Translations under genes and position numbers: made by a program | Origin: Sulfitobacter faviae | GTDB lineage: Bacteria > Pseudomonadota > Alphaproteobacteria > Rhodobacterales > Rhodobacteraceae | Length of the DNA stretch: 64,000 nt | NCBI RefSeq assembly: GCF_029870955.1 | Contig: NZ_PGFQ01000001.1 | Location: forward strand, 1,612,001-1,676,000 | Direction of reading: 5' to 3' | In this document: one piece after another, positions 36,508 through 46,900 of the stretch | How the letters are laid out: every line of letters starts with the position of its first letter | How positions within the stretch are numbered: the stretch's first letter is position 1 | Notes under the pieces: model-generated | What the model saw: only the letters and a program-made list of their open reading frames with translations | The model's database searches: none | What the model was told of the DNA's origin: nothing

Positions 36508-36542
36508 TTGACAAGTCCGGCATGCGCTCGCATGAAGCGGAT

Positions 36543-37034
36543 ATGAGCTTTGTCAAACTCGATAAGCGCGATATCGCGGTGCTGTCGATCCTCTCTCGCG
36601 AGGGGCGCATCGCCAAATCCGCGCTTGCCGACAAGGTCAACCTGAGCGCCACCGCCTGCGGCGAACGGCTCTCGCGGCTGGAGGCTGCGGGCATCATCAC
36701 CGGCTATCAGGCCCATGTCGCCCTGCGCCGCATCGCCCCGCATGTCACTGTCTTTGTGCAGGCCGAATTGGGCAACCATCGGGCCGAGGCATTTCAGCGG
36801 TTCGAGGCCGTGATCGCGCAGCATGATGAGATCGTGCAGTGCTGGGCCTTGGGCGGCGGCTTTGACTATCTGCTACAGGTCGTCACCCGCGACATCGACA
36901 GCTACCAACGTCTGATGGATGCGCTGTTGGATCAGCAGGCCGGGCTGAGCCGCTACTTTACCTATGTCGTCACCAAATCGGTTAAATCGGCACCGTTGCC
37001 GCTGTCGCTGCTGCTGCCCGAGGGCGAAAGCTGA
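36543..37034 (+). CDS. asuR: AsnC/Lrp-family regulator of ectoine catabolism
   Basis: 163-residue feast/famine regulator. N-terminal HTH (KLDKRDIAVLSILSREGRI, LADKVNLSATACGERLSRLE) and C-terminal RAM domain (CWALGGGFDYLLQVVTRDI). AsuR is the Lrp-type activator in the R. pomeroyi ectoine operon. Here it heads asuR-ssd-atf, divergent from enuR, rather than following eutE. Its start is a choice between ATG 36543 (taken, at the family start MSFVKLDKRD) and ATG 36522. Confidence 0.88.
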   Translation: MSFVKLDKRDIAVLSILSREGRIAKSALADKVNLSATACGERLSRLEAAGIITGYQAHVALRRIAPHVTVFVQAELGNHRAEAFQRFEAVIAQHDEIVQCWALGGGFDYLLQVVTRDIDSYQRLMDALLDQQAGLSRYFTYVVTKSVKSAPLPLSLLLPEGES

Positions 37035-37162
37035 GCCGCCGTAGTTTTTCCGGCGGGCCGGGGGCTGCGCCGCAAAACCTCCTGCCGATCGGCTGATATT
37101 CGGTCAAACCCGCGCCGCATCCTGCCTTACCTTTGGGGCAATTCATCCCAAGGAGGTGCCCG

Positions 37163-38647
37163 ATGACCAAGATGATCCCAACCCCCGCCGATGGTCTGCC
37201 CGCGCTGACGCGGGGCGCGCTGGCCCGCCACTTTGCCTATGTCGATGGCGCATGGGTCGCGGGGGCGCAGAGCGATGATTTCAACGTGACCGATCCGGCC
37301 AGCGGCGCGGTGCTGGGCGCGGTGGCCAAGCTTAGCGCCGAGGACAGCCGCGGCGCGGTGGATGCCGCCCATGCCGCATTTCCCCATTGGTCGGGCCTAC
37401 TGCCGCAAGAGCGCGGCGCGATCCTGCGCCGCTGGCGCGATCTGATGCTGGAGAACCGCGAGGATCTGGCGCGGATCATGACCGCCGAACAGGGCAAACC
37501 CATCTCCGAGTCGCGCGGCGAGATCGACTATGCCGCCTCCTTCTTTGAGTTCTATTCCGAAGAGGCCCGCCGCCCGAACATCGAAGGCGTCACCTCGCAT
37601 TTGCCGGATGCCGAGGTGGAAATTTGGCGCGAGCCGGTGGGCGTGGCCGCGCTGATCACGCCGTGGAACTTCCCATCTGCCATGCTGACCCGCAAGGCGG
37701 GCGCGGCGCTTGCCGCAGGCTGCACCGTGGTGGCGCATCCTTCGGCAGAGACGCCCTTCTCGGCGCTGGCGCTGGCCGAATTGGGCGAACAGGCGGGGCT
37801 ACCCAAGGGGGTGTTCAACGTCGTCACCGGCGAGGCGCCCGAGATCGTGAAACCGTGGATGGAGGACACCCGCGTGCGGGCCATCTCTTTCACCGGCTCC
37901 ACCGAGATCGGCAAGCTGCTGTACCGTCAGGCATCGGACAGCGTGAAACGTCTGGTGCTCGAACTCGGCGGCCATGCACCTTTCATCATGTTCGATGATG
38001 CCGATATGGACCGGGCCGTCGAAGAGGCGATCAAGGCCAAGTTCGCCACCTCCGGTCAGGACTGCCTCGGCGCGAACCGCTTCTTCATTGCCCGCGACAG
38101 CTATGCCACCTTCTGCGCGCGTTTCACCGCCGCGACCGAAGCGCTCACCGTCGGCATCGGCGCGGATGACCCCGACATCGGCCCGTTGATGAACGAAAAG
38201 GCCGTGGCCAAACAAGAGGAACACGTCAAAGATGCGCTTGACCGTGGGGCGCGACTGCTTTGTGGTGGCAAGCGTCACGCGGCGGGGCCGCTGTTCTTTG
38301 AGCCGACGGTGCTGGCGGACGTGCCGCCCGATGCGCTGATCATGCGCGAGGAAACCTTTGGCCCCGTGGCCGCCATCGCGGCTTTCGACAGCGAGGATGA
38401 GGCGATCCAGCGGGCCAATGACACGGAGTATGGCTTGGTGGCCTATGTCCACAGCCAAGACCCCCGCCGCATCTACCGCGCCAGCCGGGCGCTATGTTTC
38501 GGCATGGTGGCGGTGAACCGCACTAAGGTGACCGGCGCGCCGATCCCCTTTGGCGGCACGAAACAATCGGGGATCGGGCGCGAGGGATCGCGGCTGGGGC
38601 TCGAAGCCTTTACGGAAGTCAAATACGTCTGCCGTGACTGGGCCTAA
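37163..38647 (+). CDS. ssd: Aldehyde dehydrogenase (succinate/aspartate-semialdehyde dehydrogenase, DoeC type)
   Basis: 494-residue NAD(P)-dependent aldehyde dehydrogenase. ALITPWNFPSAMLTRKAG, FTGSTEIGKLL, catalytic Glu in LELGGHAPF and catalytic Cys in SGQDCLGANR. Annotated as succinate-semialdehyde dehydrogenase by similarity, but in the ectoine pathway this position (DoeC) oxidises aspartate semialdehyde to aspartate. AAGGAGG lies 7 bases before the ATG at 37163. It is the second gene of asuR-ssd-atf. Confidence 0.9.
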   Translation: MTKMIPTPADGLPALTRGALARHFAYVDGAWVAGAQSDDFNVTDPASGAVLGAVAKLSAEDSRGAVDAAHAAFPHWSGLLPQERGAILRRWRDLMLENREDLARIMTAEQGKPISESRGEIDYAASFFEFYSEEARRPNIEGVTSHLPDAEVEIWREPVGVAALITPWNFPSAMLTRKAGAALAAGCTVVAHPSAETPFSALALAELGEQAGLPKGVFNVVTGEAPEIVKPWMEDTRVRAISFTGSTEIGKLLYRQASDSVKRLVLELGGHAPFIMFDDADMDRAVEEAIKAKFATSGQDCLGANRFFIARDSYATFCARFTAATEALTVGIGADDPDIGPLMNEKAVAKQEEHVKDALDRGARLLCGGKRHAAGPLFFEPTVLADVPPDALIMREETFGPVAAIAAFDSEDEAIQRANDTEYGLVAYVHSQDPRRIYRASRALCFGMVAVNRTKVTGAPIPFGGTKQSGIGREGSRLGLEAFTEVKYVCRDWA

Positions 38648-38695
38648 GATTTGAAAGACATGGCGCAAAGCCGCGCCGGTAGAAAGGAAAGACCA

Positions 38696-40066
38696 ATGCT
38701 GAAGAACGATATGCTCGAACAATGGGACCGTGAGAATTTCTTTCACCCCTCCACCCATCTGGCGCAGCACGCCCGCGGCGAAAGCCCGACCCGTGTGATC
38801 AAGACCGCCAAGGGCAGCCATATCACCGACCGCGACGGCAACGAATTGCTCGACGCTTTCGCGGGCCTCTACTGCGTGAACGTGGGCTATGGACGCACCG
38901 AGATTGCCGAGGCGATTGCCGAGCAGGCGCATGAACTGGCCTATTATCACTCCTATGTCGGCCATGGCACCGAGGCGAGCATCACCCTGTCCAAGATGAT
39001 CCTTGACCGCGCGCCCGACGGCATGAGCAAGGTCTATTTCGGCCTCGGCGGGTCGGACGCGAATGAGACGAACGTCAAACTGATCTGGTATTACAACAAC
39101 ATCCTTGGCCGCCCCGAGAAGAAAAAGATCATCTCGCGCTGGCGTGGCTATCACGGGTCGGGTCTGGTGACCGGCTCGCTCACCGGGTTGGAGCTGTTTC
39201 ACAAAAAATTCGACCTGCCGTTGGCGCAGGTGGTCCACACCGACGCGCCCTATTACTACCGCCGCCCCGACGCCAACATGAGCGAGGCGGAGTTCACCGC
39301 CCATCTGGTGGGCGAGTTGGAAGCGCTGATCGAACGTGAAGGGGCCGACACCATCGCCGCCTTCATCGGGGAGCCGGTTCTGGGCACCGGGGGCATCGTG
39401 CCGCCGCCCGAGGGCTATTGGGCCGCCGTGCAAGAGGTGCTGAACAAGCATGACATCCTGCTGGTTGCGGATGAGGTCGTCACCGGCTTTGGCCGTCTGG
39501 GCTCGATGTTCGGCTCGGATCACTACGGGATGAAGCCCGACCTGATCACCATCGCCAAGGGTCTGACCTCGGCCTATGCGCCGCTATCGGGCTCCATCGT
39601 GGGCGACAAGATGTGGAAGGTGCTGGAGCAGGGCACCGATGAAAACGGCCCAATCGGCCACGGCTGGACCTATTCGGCCCACCCCATCGGCGCGGCTGCG
39701 GGGATCGCGAACCTCAAGCTGATCGACGATCTGAAGCTGATCGAGAATGCCTCGGACGTGGGCGGCTATCTGAATGCGCAGATGAAGGCCGCATTGGGCG
39801 ATCACCCCAAGGTGGGCGACATCCGGGGCGAAGGCATGCTCTGCGCCGTGGAGCTGGTCGAAGACCGCGATGGCCGCACGCCCTTTGATCCTTCGCGCAA
39901 AGTGGTGCCGACCATCGTCGGCGATATGGTCAAGGCCGGTGTCATCGCCCGCGCCATGCCCCAAGGCGACATCATCGGTTTCGCGCCGCCCTTCTGCCTG
40001 ACCCGCGAAGAAGCGGATAAGGTCGTGGGGGTCACCGCCGACGCGATCAAGGCGAACTTGGGCTAA
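38696..40066 (+). CDS. atf: Class III aminotransferase (diaminobutyrate transaminase, DoeD type)
   Basis: 456-residue PLP aminotransferase. FAGLYCVNVGYGRTEIAE, FGLGGSDANETNVKLI, GEPVLGTGGIVPPPEGYW, ADEVVTGFGRLG and TIAKGLTSAYAPLSG with the PLP lysine. In ectoine catabolism DoeD/Atf removes the amino group of diaminobutyrate to yield aspartate semialdehyde for the adjacent dehydrogenase. GAAAGGAAAG precedes the ATG at 38696. A terminator follows at 25 bases. Confidence 0.9.
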   Translation: MLKNDMLEQWDRENFFHPSTHLAQHARGESPTRVIKTAKGSHITDRDGNELLDAFAGLYCVNVGYGRTEIAEAIAEQAHELAYYHSYVGHGTEASITLSKMILDRAPDGMSKVYFGLGGSDANETNVKLIWYYNNILGRPEKKKIISRWRGYHGSGLVTGSLTGLELFHKKFDLPLAQVVHTDAPYYYRRPDANMSEAEFTAHLVGELEALIEREGADTIAAFIGEPVLGTGGIVPPPEGYWAAVQEVLNKHDILLVADEVVTGFGRLGSMFGSDHYGMKPDLITIAKGLTSAYAPLSGSIVGDKMWKVLEQGTDENGPIGHGWTYSAHPIGAAAGIANLKLIDDLKLIENASDVGGYLNAQMKAALGDHPKVGDIRGEGMLCAVELVEDRDGRTPFDPSRKVVPTIVGDMVKAGVIARAMPQGDIIGFAPPFCLTREEADKVVGVTADAIKANLG

Positions 40067-40091
40067 GGCTCAAATCTACGAGACATTTAAG

Positions 40092-40120
40092 CGGCCCGGC
40101 GGAAACGTCGGGCCGTTTGC
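40092..40120 (+). terminator. Terminator after atf
   Basis: CGGCCCG (40092-40098) and CGGGCCG (40109-40115) pair perfectly, followed by TTTGC. Between it and 40355 I see an AT-richer leader but no gene. Confidence 0.7.
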
Positions 40121-40355
40121 ATTGAAGGGAATCACACCCCGCAAGAGGTGCCGCGGCTAGACCGATCAGAAATGAAAAAACGGTAAAGGGGGCCGTTCAT
40201 CGGGCCAAATTCCCCCGATATGGAAACAGTGCCCCGGTTTGTCGCCTATTTACTAAGAATTCGCCAAAATTAGGCCACAGTTCCCAGAGAAATTAGAAGA
40301 AAGCAGCGGTCCGTCCAGTTTGGGGCCCAAAGATTTTTATCTGTGGAGAGATGTA

Positions 40356-41327
40356 ATGAGAATTCTGGCGGTGGATGACGATCCGATTATCCTCGAATTG
40401 CTTGGGCAATTTGTAGAGATCATCGGCGCGCATGACCTGACGACCGCCCCATCGGCTCTGCATGCGGTTGATATGTTGGGCGATCCCAACCTCGGGCCGA
40501 TTGATTGCTTCATGCTTGATATTCAGATGCCGGGCATGGATGGGATCGAACTGGCGGAGCACATCCGCAATTCGGCGCGCCATGCCGATACGCCGATCCT
40601 GATGCTCACCGCGATGTCCGACAAACGCTATATCGACGCGGCCTTTGCCGCCGGGGCGACCGACTATGTGACCAAGCCTTTCGAGATTGCCGAACTGAAA
40701 GCCCGCATCGGGCTGGTCGAAGGCATGGTGAAAGAGCGTCAGCAGCGGACCAAGAAGATTTTCGCCGCCAAGACAATCGCCGATCAGGCGACGCATATGG
40801 AGCTGTTCGAGCCGGTCCCGATCTATGACGTGGACAATGTGATCGACTATACCGCGATGGAGAACTACGTCGCCCAATTGTCGCGCAGCGCGCTTTTCGG
40901 CTCCACCGCCTTTGCCTTCACTATCCGCGAGGTCGATGCCTTCCACGCGACGATGACCTCTTTCGAGTTCTATAGCCTTGTCTCCGATGTGGCCGAAATC
41001 CTGTCCGATACGCTCGTCGATCACCAGGTGCTGATGTCCTACGCGGGCAATGGCACTTTCGTATGTGTCACGGAGAGCGGCTGGCGTCCGAATATGGGCG
41101 GTTTGATGGATGCGGTTAACTTTGAGTTGTCTCAAACCGAATTGTTCGACAATAATGGCGAGCGTGTTCACCCGCGCGTCAGCGCGGGAGAGGCCGTGCG
41201 GCTGATCTGGAAGAGCGGCAATTCCGTCATGGATGCGCTGGCGCAGGCCCATGCGAGTGCAGAAGCCGCCAGTGAGGCGCATACGAGATCGCTCAATGAT
41301 TTTTGGCAGAATGATCAACAGGCATGA
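40356..41327 (+). CDS. Response regulator with C-terminal GGDEF-like (degenerate) domain
   Basis: 323 residues. A receiver domain fills 1-125 (acidic DDD at 7-9, phosphoacceptor D55 in MLDIQMPGMDG, T87 and K107). Residues about 165-315 show a pattern like a nucleotidyl-cyclase fold: FTIREVDAFHATM, then YAGNGTFVCV at the place of the GGDEF hairpin, and a late PRVSAGEA strand. The active-site motif is lost (AGNGTF), so it would not make c-di-GMP. The output may be protein binding. Overlaps the Hpt gene by 4 bases (ATGA). Confidence 0.8.
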   Translation: MRILAVDDDPIILELLGQFVEIIGAHDLTTAPSALHAVDMLGDPNLGPIDCFMLDIQMPGMDGIELAEHIRNSARHADTPILMLTAMSDKRYIDAAFAAGATDYVTKPFEIAELKARIGLVEGMVKERQQRTKKIFAAKTIADQATHMELFEPVPIYDVDNVIDYTAMENYVAQLSRSALFGSTAFAFTIREVDAFHATMTSFEFYSLVSDVAEILSDTLVDHQVLMSYAGNGTFVCVTESGWRPNMGGLMDAVNFELSQTELFDNNGERVHPRVSAGEAVRLIWKSGNSVMDALAQAHASAEAASEAHTRSLNDFWQNDQQA

Positions 41328-41683
41328 CTAAAATGTTAGCGGAACTTCCCGGCATAGAGCGCATCAGGCAGCGCTTTGTCGAAATGCTGGACGAGCGTCA
41401 GACGCTGATCGCAACCCATGGGTTGGCCGCCTGGGACGGGACCACCGTAGACGAAATCAAAAGCAATCTGGCCAGCGCGCAGGCCATTCTGCACCAGATC
41501 GCGGGCAGCGCCGGCTCGCTCGGCTTCGAAGAGCTGGGCCGTCTGGCGCGCAAATGCGAAACGCAGATTGTCGAGCATCTGGCCGGGCCACGCGCCAATC
41601 ACGCGGATTGCCCGATCGAGATCATCTCGGAACTGGATGGGTTCGTCGCCCATTGCCGGCAGGAAATCGACGCCCACGCCTAA
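41324..41683 (+). CDS. Histidine phosphotransfer (Hpt) protein
   Basis: 119 residues, mostly helical. The phosphoacceptor motif is ILHQIAGSAGSLGFEELG, with His near residue 57 and the small-residue face typical of Hpt domains. Translationally coupled to the preceding receiver protein. Likely relays phosphate between the hybrid kinase at 43963-47202 and a receiver here. Confidence 0.85.
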   Translation: MTKMLAELPGIERIRQRFVEMLDERQTLIATHGLAAWDGTTVDEIKSNLASAQAILHQIAGSAGSLGFEELGRLARKCETQIVEHLAGPRANHADCPIEIISELDGFVAHCRQEIDAHA

Positions 41684-41772
41684 GGGCGCGGCGACCGGTA
41701 TTGAGCCGGACCGAAACTTACTGACAATTTATCGAAAACCCGCCCGCAAGGGCAGGCCAAAGGCAAGTCGGC

Positions 41773-42144
41773 TTAGCCTGCTTGCATTGCCGCCTTGACC
41801 TGATCCGCCAGCGAGATCGGATCGAAGGGTTTGCTGATCACGTCAGCCGCCCCCAGATCACGCAGTTCTTCGATCTCGTTATGCTGGGCGCGGGCGGTCA
41901 TGAAGATCGCGGGCACGTCGCGCAGGCTTTCCATCTCGCGCATCTTCTCTAGCGTCTGGCGACCGGTCATGCCGGGCATCATCATATCGAGCAGGATCAC
42001 ATCGGGCGTGTAGGACTGAACCTGATTCAGCGCCGCTTCCCCGGTCTCGCATTGGACGACGTCAAAATCGCCGCTCAGCTCAAGCGCCATCAGCGCGATT
42101 TCACGAATATCGGCGTCATCCTCGACGTGCAGCAGTTTGATCAT
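41773..42144 (-). CDS. Single-domain response regulator
   Basis: 123-residue receiver domain without output domain. Acidic pocket EDD at 8-10, phosphoacceptor D in LLDMMMPGMTG near residue 53, T in FMTAR, K in ISKPFDP. Lies 12 bases downstream of the PAS kinase gene in the same operon; a CheY- or DivK-like shuttle. Confidence 0.9.
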   Translation of the reverse strand: MIKLLHVEDDADIREIALMALELSGDFDVVQCETGEAALNQVQSYTPDVILLDMMMPGMTGRQTLEKMREMESLRDVPAIFMTARAQHNEIEELRDLGAADVISKPFDPISLADQVKAAMQAG

Positions 42145-42156
42145 TCCATACTCTCT

Positions 42157-43809
42157 CTAGGAGGCTTCGCGCAGCAACGCGGCCGGTTCCTCTGCCGCTA
42201 CCTGAGAATTTTTCTTCGGCAGGGTAAAGTAAAATGTCGTACCAAATCCCTCACGGCTGTCAAAACCTATTTTACCGCCGAGATTCTCGACGATGGCTTT
42301 GCAAACGCTAAGTCCCAGCCCGGTGCCGCCTTTGTCGGCCCGGTTGGAATTGGACAGATCGGCAAACCGCTGGAACACCTTGTGCTGCTCGGAAGCCGGA
42401 ATGCCGGGGCCACGGTCCGCCACGGAGATGCGCAATTCGTCGTCATTCTCTTCGGCGCGGATGGTCACACGCTCCCCAGGTTTGGAGAATTTGGCCGCGT
42501 TCGACAGGAAGTTCGTCAGCACCTGAATGACCCGGTTCGGGTCCGTGGTGACCTTGTTTAAGTCCTCCGTCCCTTCGACTTGAATGCGCACGCCATGGCG
42601 CTGTTCGAGTGAGGCATTGGCGGCGCTGGTCTCGTGCAGAAGTTCCGCGATGTCGACTTCCTCAAGATTGAATTCCAGCCGCCCGTTGGCGATTTTCTCA
42701 AGATCGAGGATGTCGTTGATGATCAGCACAAGCCGGTCGGCGTTGCGGTGAGAGATCTCCAGCAAGGCGCGCGCCTTGCTGGGCAATTCGCCCGCCGCCC
42801 GCGACAAGAGCAGCCCCATGGAGCCTTTGATCGAGGTCAGGGGCGAACGTAGCTCGTGACTGACCATCGAGATGAACTCCGACTTCATCCGCTCTTCGTT
42901 GATGATATCCGAAATGTCATGCAGCATGATCAGGAACCGTCCCGCCGCCCCACCGGTGGGCAGCAGCTTGATCGTAACTTGGAAATGGTTGCCAAACAGT
43001 TGCGTGTCGAACTGCGTCATCGCTTTGCCCGACTTTTTCAGCGCGCGGCAGGCGTCCAGCAGGGCCGGGTTGTCGCTTTCCTCGGTCAGGGTTTCGAGCG
43101 TTTGCGTGCGGTAGCTGTCCTTGCTCCAGCCGGTGCGGCTCATGGCGACGCGGTTCATATAGCTGAACCGCTCTGTCTCGGCGTCGACGATCCAGATGTC
43201 ATCGCGCAACTCATAGAGCGTTTCCGCCGTGTCGCGTTCGGCCAGAAGTTCGTTGGCATGGGTCACATCGGTACGGGCCGAGATCGACCCGGCCCAAGCG
43301 CCCTTTTTGTCGAAAAGTGGCATCACGGTGCACTGCGTCTGGATCACCCGGCCATCGGCGCAGCGCAGCGGGGTTTCGCCCTGCCACGTCTTGCCTGCCA
43401 TCAGGGTGGCGCGGATCTCTTCGGCAAGTTCGCGAAACTCTTCTTGATAAAGCATCGACACAGGCTGGCCGATCAATTGATCGCGGGTGTAGCCCGTCAG
43501 TTCGATGAAACGGTCGTTGACCTGTTCCAGCATCCCGCCTGTATCTACGATGTTCACAATGGCATGGCTGTCGAACGCCTTAAGCCTTTGTTCCATATCT
43601 GAATTATCGGCAGGAGCCTGCGGGTTTGGTTGCAATGCGGTCGCGGCAAAGGGCGTGAGCCCCGCCAGAATGATCGCACCGACGACGGGGATAACCTCCC
43701 CCATTTGGCCCGCGAAAATTGCGGATGTTGCGGTGTACCAGCTGCCGGAAATGGCAGTGCCCAGAAAAAATGTGGCGGCGGTACGCTTGGTAAATGGCTT
43801 TGACGACAC
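42157..43809 (-). CDS. PAS-domain sensor histidine kinase
   Basis: 550 residues. Two N-terminal hydrophobic segments (about 10-33 and 38-58), a PAS domain (about 75-190), a second PAS-like region (about 195-300), HisKA with the phosphorylated H318 in SHELRSPLTSIKGS, and HATPase with N433/N437, D465 of DRGPGIP and GGTGLGLSV near 494. Membrane-bound with short loops, so the PAS domains are the likely sensors. No receiver of its own; the adjacent receiver gene is its likely partner. Confidence 0.9.
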   Translation of the reverse strand: MSSKPFTKRTAATFFLGTAISGSWYTATSAIFAGQMGEVIPVVGAIILAGLTPFAATALQPNPQAPADNSDMEQRLKAFDSHAIVNIVDTGGMLEQVNDRFIELTGYTRDQLIGQPVSMLYQEEFRELAEEIRATLMAGKTWQGETPLRCADGRVIQTQCTVMPLFDKKGAWAGSISARTDVTHANELLAERDTAETLYELRDDIWIVDAETERFSYMNRVAMSRTGWSKDSYRTQTLETLTEESDNPALLDACRALKKSGKAMTQFDTQLFGNHFQVTIKLLPTGGAAGRFLIMLHDISDIINEERMKSEFISMVSHELRSPLTSIKGSMGLLLSRAAGELPSKARALLEISHRNADRLVLIINDILDLEKIANGRLEFNLEEVDIAELLHETSAANASLEQRHGVRIQVEGTEDLNKVTTDPNRVIQVLTNFLSNAAKFSKPGERVTIRAEENDDELRISVADRGPGIPASEQHKVFQRFADLSNSNRADKGGTGLGLSVCKAIVENLGGKIGFDSREGFGTTFYFTLPKKNSQVAAEEPAALLREAS

Positions 43810-43962
43810 TTGGAATTCCTCGCCCCGAAGCGGACATGCTTAAAACTATAGCATGACTTGTGCATTGTAATTTAATCAAAATGCCAGAGCATATTGGCAA
43901 TAATATGGCATGTCGCACTTTAGCGTCACTCCGCTGAAATGCCACGGTTTATAATGCGCCGG

Positions 43963-46900
43963 TTAAGAGGCCCGGGCGGTTGTCCCCGTAATTGAGTTGA
44001 CCACCGAGCTGATCCCGCTCCGTGATTTGACAAGGTTGATCCCCACGCGGGGGTCGGGTTCGCGGTTGTTGTCCGCGGAAAGGCTGATGATCTTGGCCGC
44101 GGGATGCAGGCGGGTGATATCTTCCAGCAAAGAGCGTGCATCGCCGTCGGGCAGGGACCAATCAAGGATCACGACGTCGAGTTCATCCTGGCCGATCAAC
44201 TGTCGCGCTTGGGCGAGGTTGGTGACATTGGTCACCTCTGCCACGCTGTCCAACCCGGTGCGGATCACCTCGGCGAAGTCGATGTCGTCTTCGATATGCA
44301 GCACGCGCAACTTGGTGTCCCGCTCCTCCACTTCCACGTCGGGGCTGGCGGGCGTTTGCGCGGTCTGCGCCTCGGCGATGGGGCAGGTGAACCAAAAGAC
44401 GGTGACGCCGTTGGGGATGCTTTCGAACCCGATGGTGCCGCCTTGGCGCTTGATGATCTGCCGCGTGATGTTGAGCCCCAGCCCGGTGCCGCCCTTGGCG
44501 CGGGTGTCGGAGCCATCAGCCTGCGAGAAAGCCTGAAAGATGCGCGGGCGGAAGTTTTCCGGCACGCCGGGGCCGGTGTTCTGGATAAAGACGATGGCCC
44601 GGTCCCCCAGCCGCTCGGCGCGGATTTGCACCTCGCTCTCGGCATCGGAGTATTTGCAGGCGTTCGAAATCAGATTGGCCAGCACCTGCCGGGTGCGGCT
44701 TTCATCCACCCGAACCGTCAGCGGCTTGTCGGGCAGTTGCAGGCCCAAGGTGTTGCTATGGGTGATCGCAAAGGGCGACATTTCGTTGACCGAGTCGGTG
44801 ATCACCTTGTTCAGATCGACATCATGGAAGTCGAACTGCACTTCGCCCGATGAGATCTTCTCAAGGTCGAGAATGTCGTTCACGATATGCGACAGGCGGT
44901 CGGCATTGCTGCGGGCGATGTCGATCAGCCGGATATGCGCGGGGAGGAAGCGGCTGTTGTCCGTGGTGTCGATCAGCCCCAAAGCGCCTTTGATCGAGGT
45001 CAGCGGCGTACGCAGCTCATGGCTGACGGTCGAGACGAACTCGCTCTTGATCTGTTCCAGCTTCTTTTGGTCGGTGATGTCGTTGATCTGAACGATAAAG
45101 ACATAGCCGCGGGCGTTCTTGTCATAGGTCCAAGAGACGTTGAACAGGCCCCAGCGTTCATAGCCCAGCTTGTGGGTGATGCGGTATTCGGCCTGATAGG
45201 TCTGCGAACTGCGGGAATCGACCAGCCCGCGCACCTCACCGTAGAGCTTTTGCAGATCGCCCTCGGGCATCAGATCGCCCAGTTTGGTGTTCGACAAAAG
45301 CTCTTCTTCGCTATAGCCGCAAAGGGTGCAAAGCGCGCTGTTGACGCTGTTGAATACGCCGCCTTCGCCCAAGATCGCCATGCCCACCGGGGCCGCGGCC
45401 AGCACTTGGCGAAACCGCCGCTCGCTGGTTTCAAGGGCGTTGCGGGCGTGGACGATGTCGGTCACATCGGTCTGGGTGCCGACCATCCGCAGGGCGGTGC
45501 CGTTTTCATCGCGTTCGGTCACCACCGCGTCAGAGCGCATCCAGCGCCACTCACCGGTGCCGATCTTCAGCCGGTATTCGGTGACGGAACGTTGTTGCTG
45601 CCCCGAGATGCAGGCCTGATCAGTCTGGGTCAGCAGGGGCAGGTCATCGGGGTGAACACGTTTGAGGAATTCCCCCTGCGGGTCGGGCAGCCGCTCGAAA
45701 TCCGCCATCCCCAGAATGCGCCGCCACGTGTCGGACACCTCGGATTTGCCGGTGCGCAGGTCGATGTCGAAAACCCCGATCTGCGCGCCTTCGAGGGCGA
45801 GGTCATAGAGCGCCTTGTTCCGCGCCAGCTCATCCTGCACCGCCAGTTCCGAGGTCAGGTCACGCACGATTGCAGTCACCCGCCGTTCGCCGGTGTGGGT
45901 GGTCCAATTGTTGCGTTGCAGATCAAGCTTGAGGTCTTGGCCAAAGCAGGTCTTGCCCGCCGCGTTGACCTGTTCGTGGTCGTGATCCTCAACCAGATCG
46001 GTGACGAGTTCGCCGAACTCCATCCCCTTGAGCGCCTCATGCCCATAGCCAAAGCAGACCAGCGCCGCTTGGTTGGCAAAGAGCACCCGGTCATTGCTGT
46101 CGAGCAAGAAGATGGGCGTTACCGCGTTCTCAATAACGGCGCGGTTTTCCTCTTCATGGGCGTCGATCTGGCGTTCGCGCAGCACGGCAAGCTCGCTCAG
46201 CGCGGCGCTGCGCTGGCGCAGGCTGCGGAAGGCCACGAAGAACAGGATCGCCAGCAGGATGCCAGAGACCAGCAGGATTTCCGGCACCGCGCTATGGGTG
46301 GCGCGGTCAAAGCTGGCGGTGCTGACATGGACAACGGTCCAAGGGCGGCCAAAGCGTTCGATGGTCTGGGTGATGCTGTGGTGGCCGGTGGCGATACCTT
46401 CGGGCGTGCTGTCGAAAATCCGGTTTTCGGGGGCCGTGGTCAGCCCATCGTAGACTTGGATGTCATAGGACTCTCCCTGAGCCGGGGTCAGCCCGGACAG
46501 CAGGTTCGCCCCCACAAAAGGCGCATAGACCCAACCGATGAAACCGGCGGTCTCCTGCGCCGGGCTGTTGTCGGCGGCAAAGACCGGGCGCAACAGCAGG
46601 AAGCCGGGCTGGCGGGTCTTGTCCTGCACCAGCAGGATGCGCGGCGTCAGCTTCGGCTCTCGCGTCTCACGGGCGCGCAGGGCGGCCCGGCGGCGGTCTT
46701 CGTTAAAGCTGATATCAAGGCCCACGGCCTCTGCATTCGGCCCTTGGGGGTAGATATACTGGATCACCATCTTCTCGGCATTGCCGGTGTCGGGGTGAAT
46801 GCGGAAATCCTCGATCCCCAGGGCGGTGACCTTTTCGATGAACGCCTCTTCGGTGCCTCTGGCGACGGGGGCAACAAAACCGATGCCGTTGATGCCGGGC

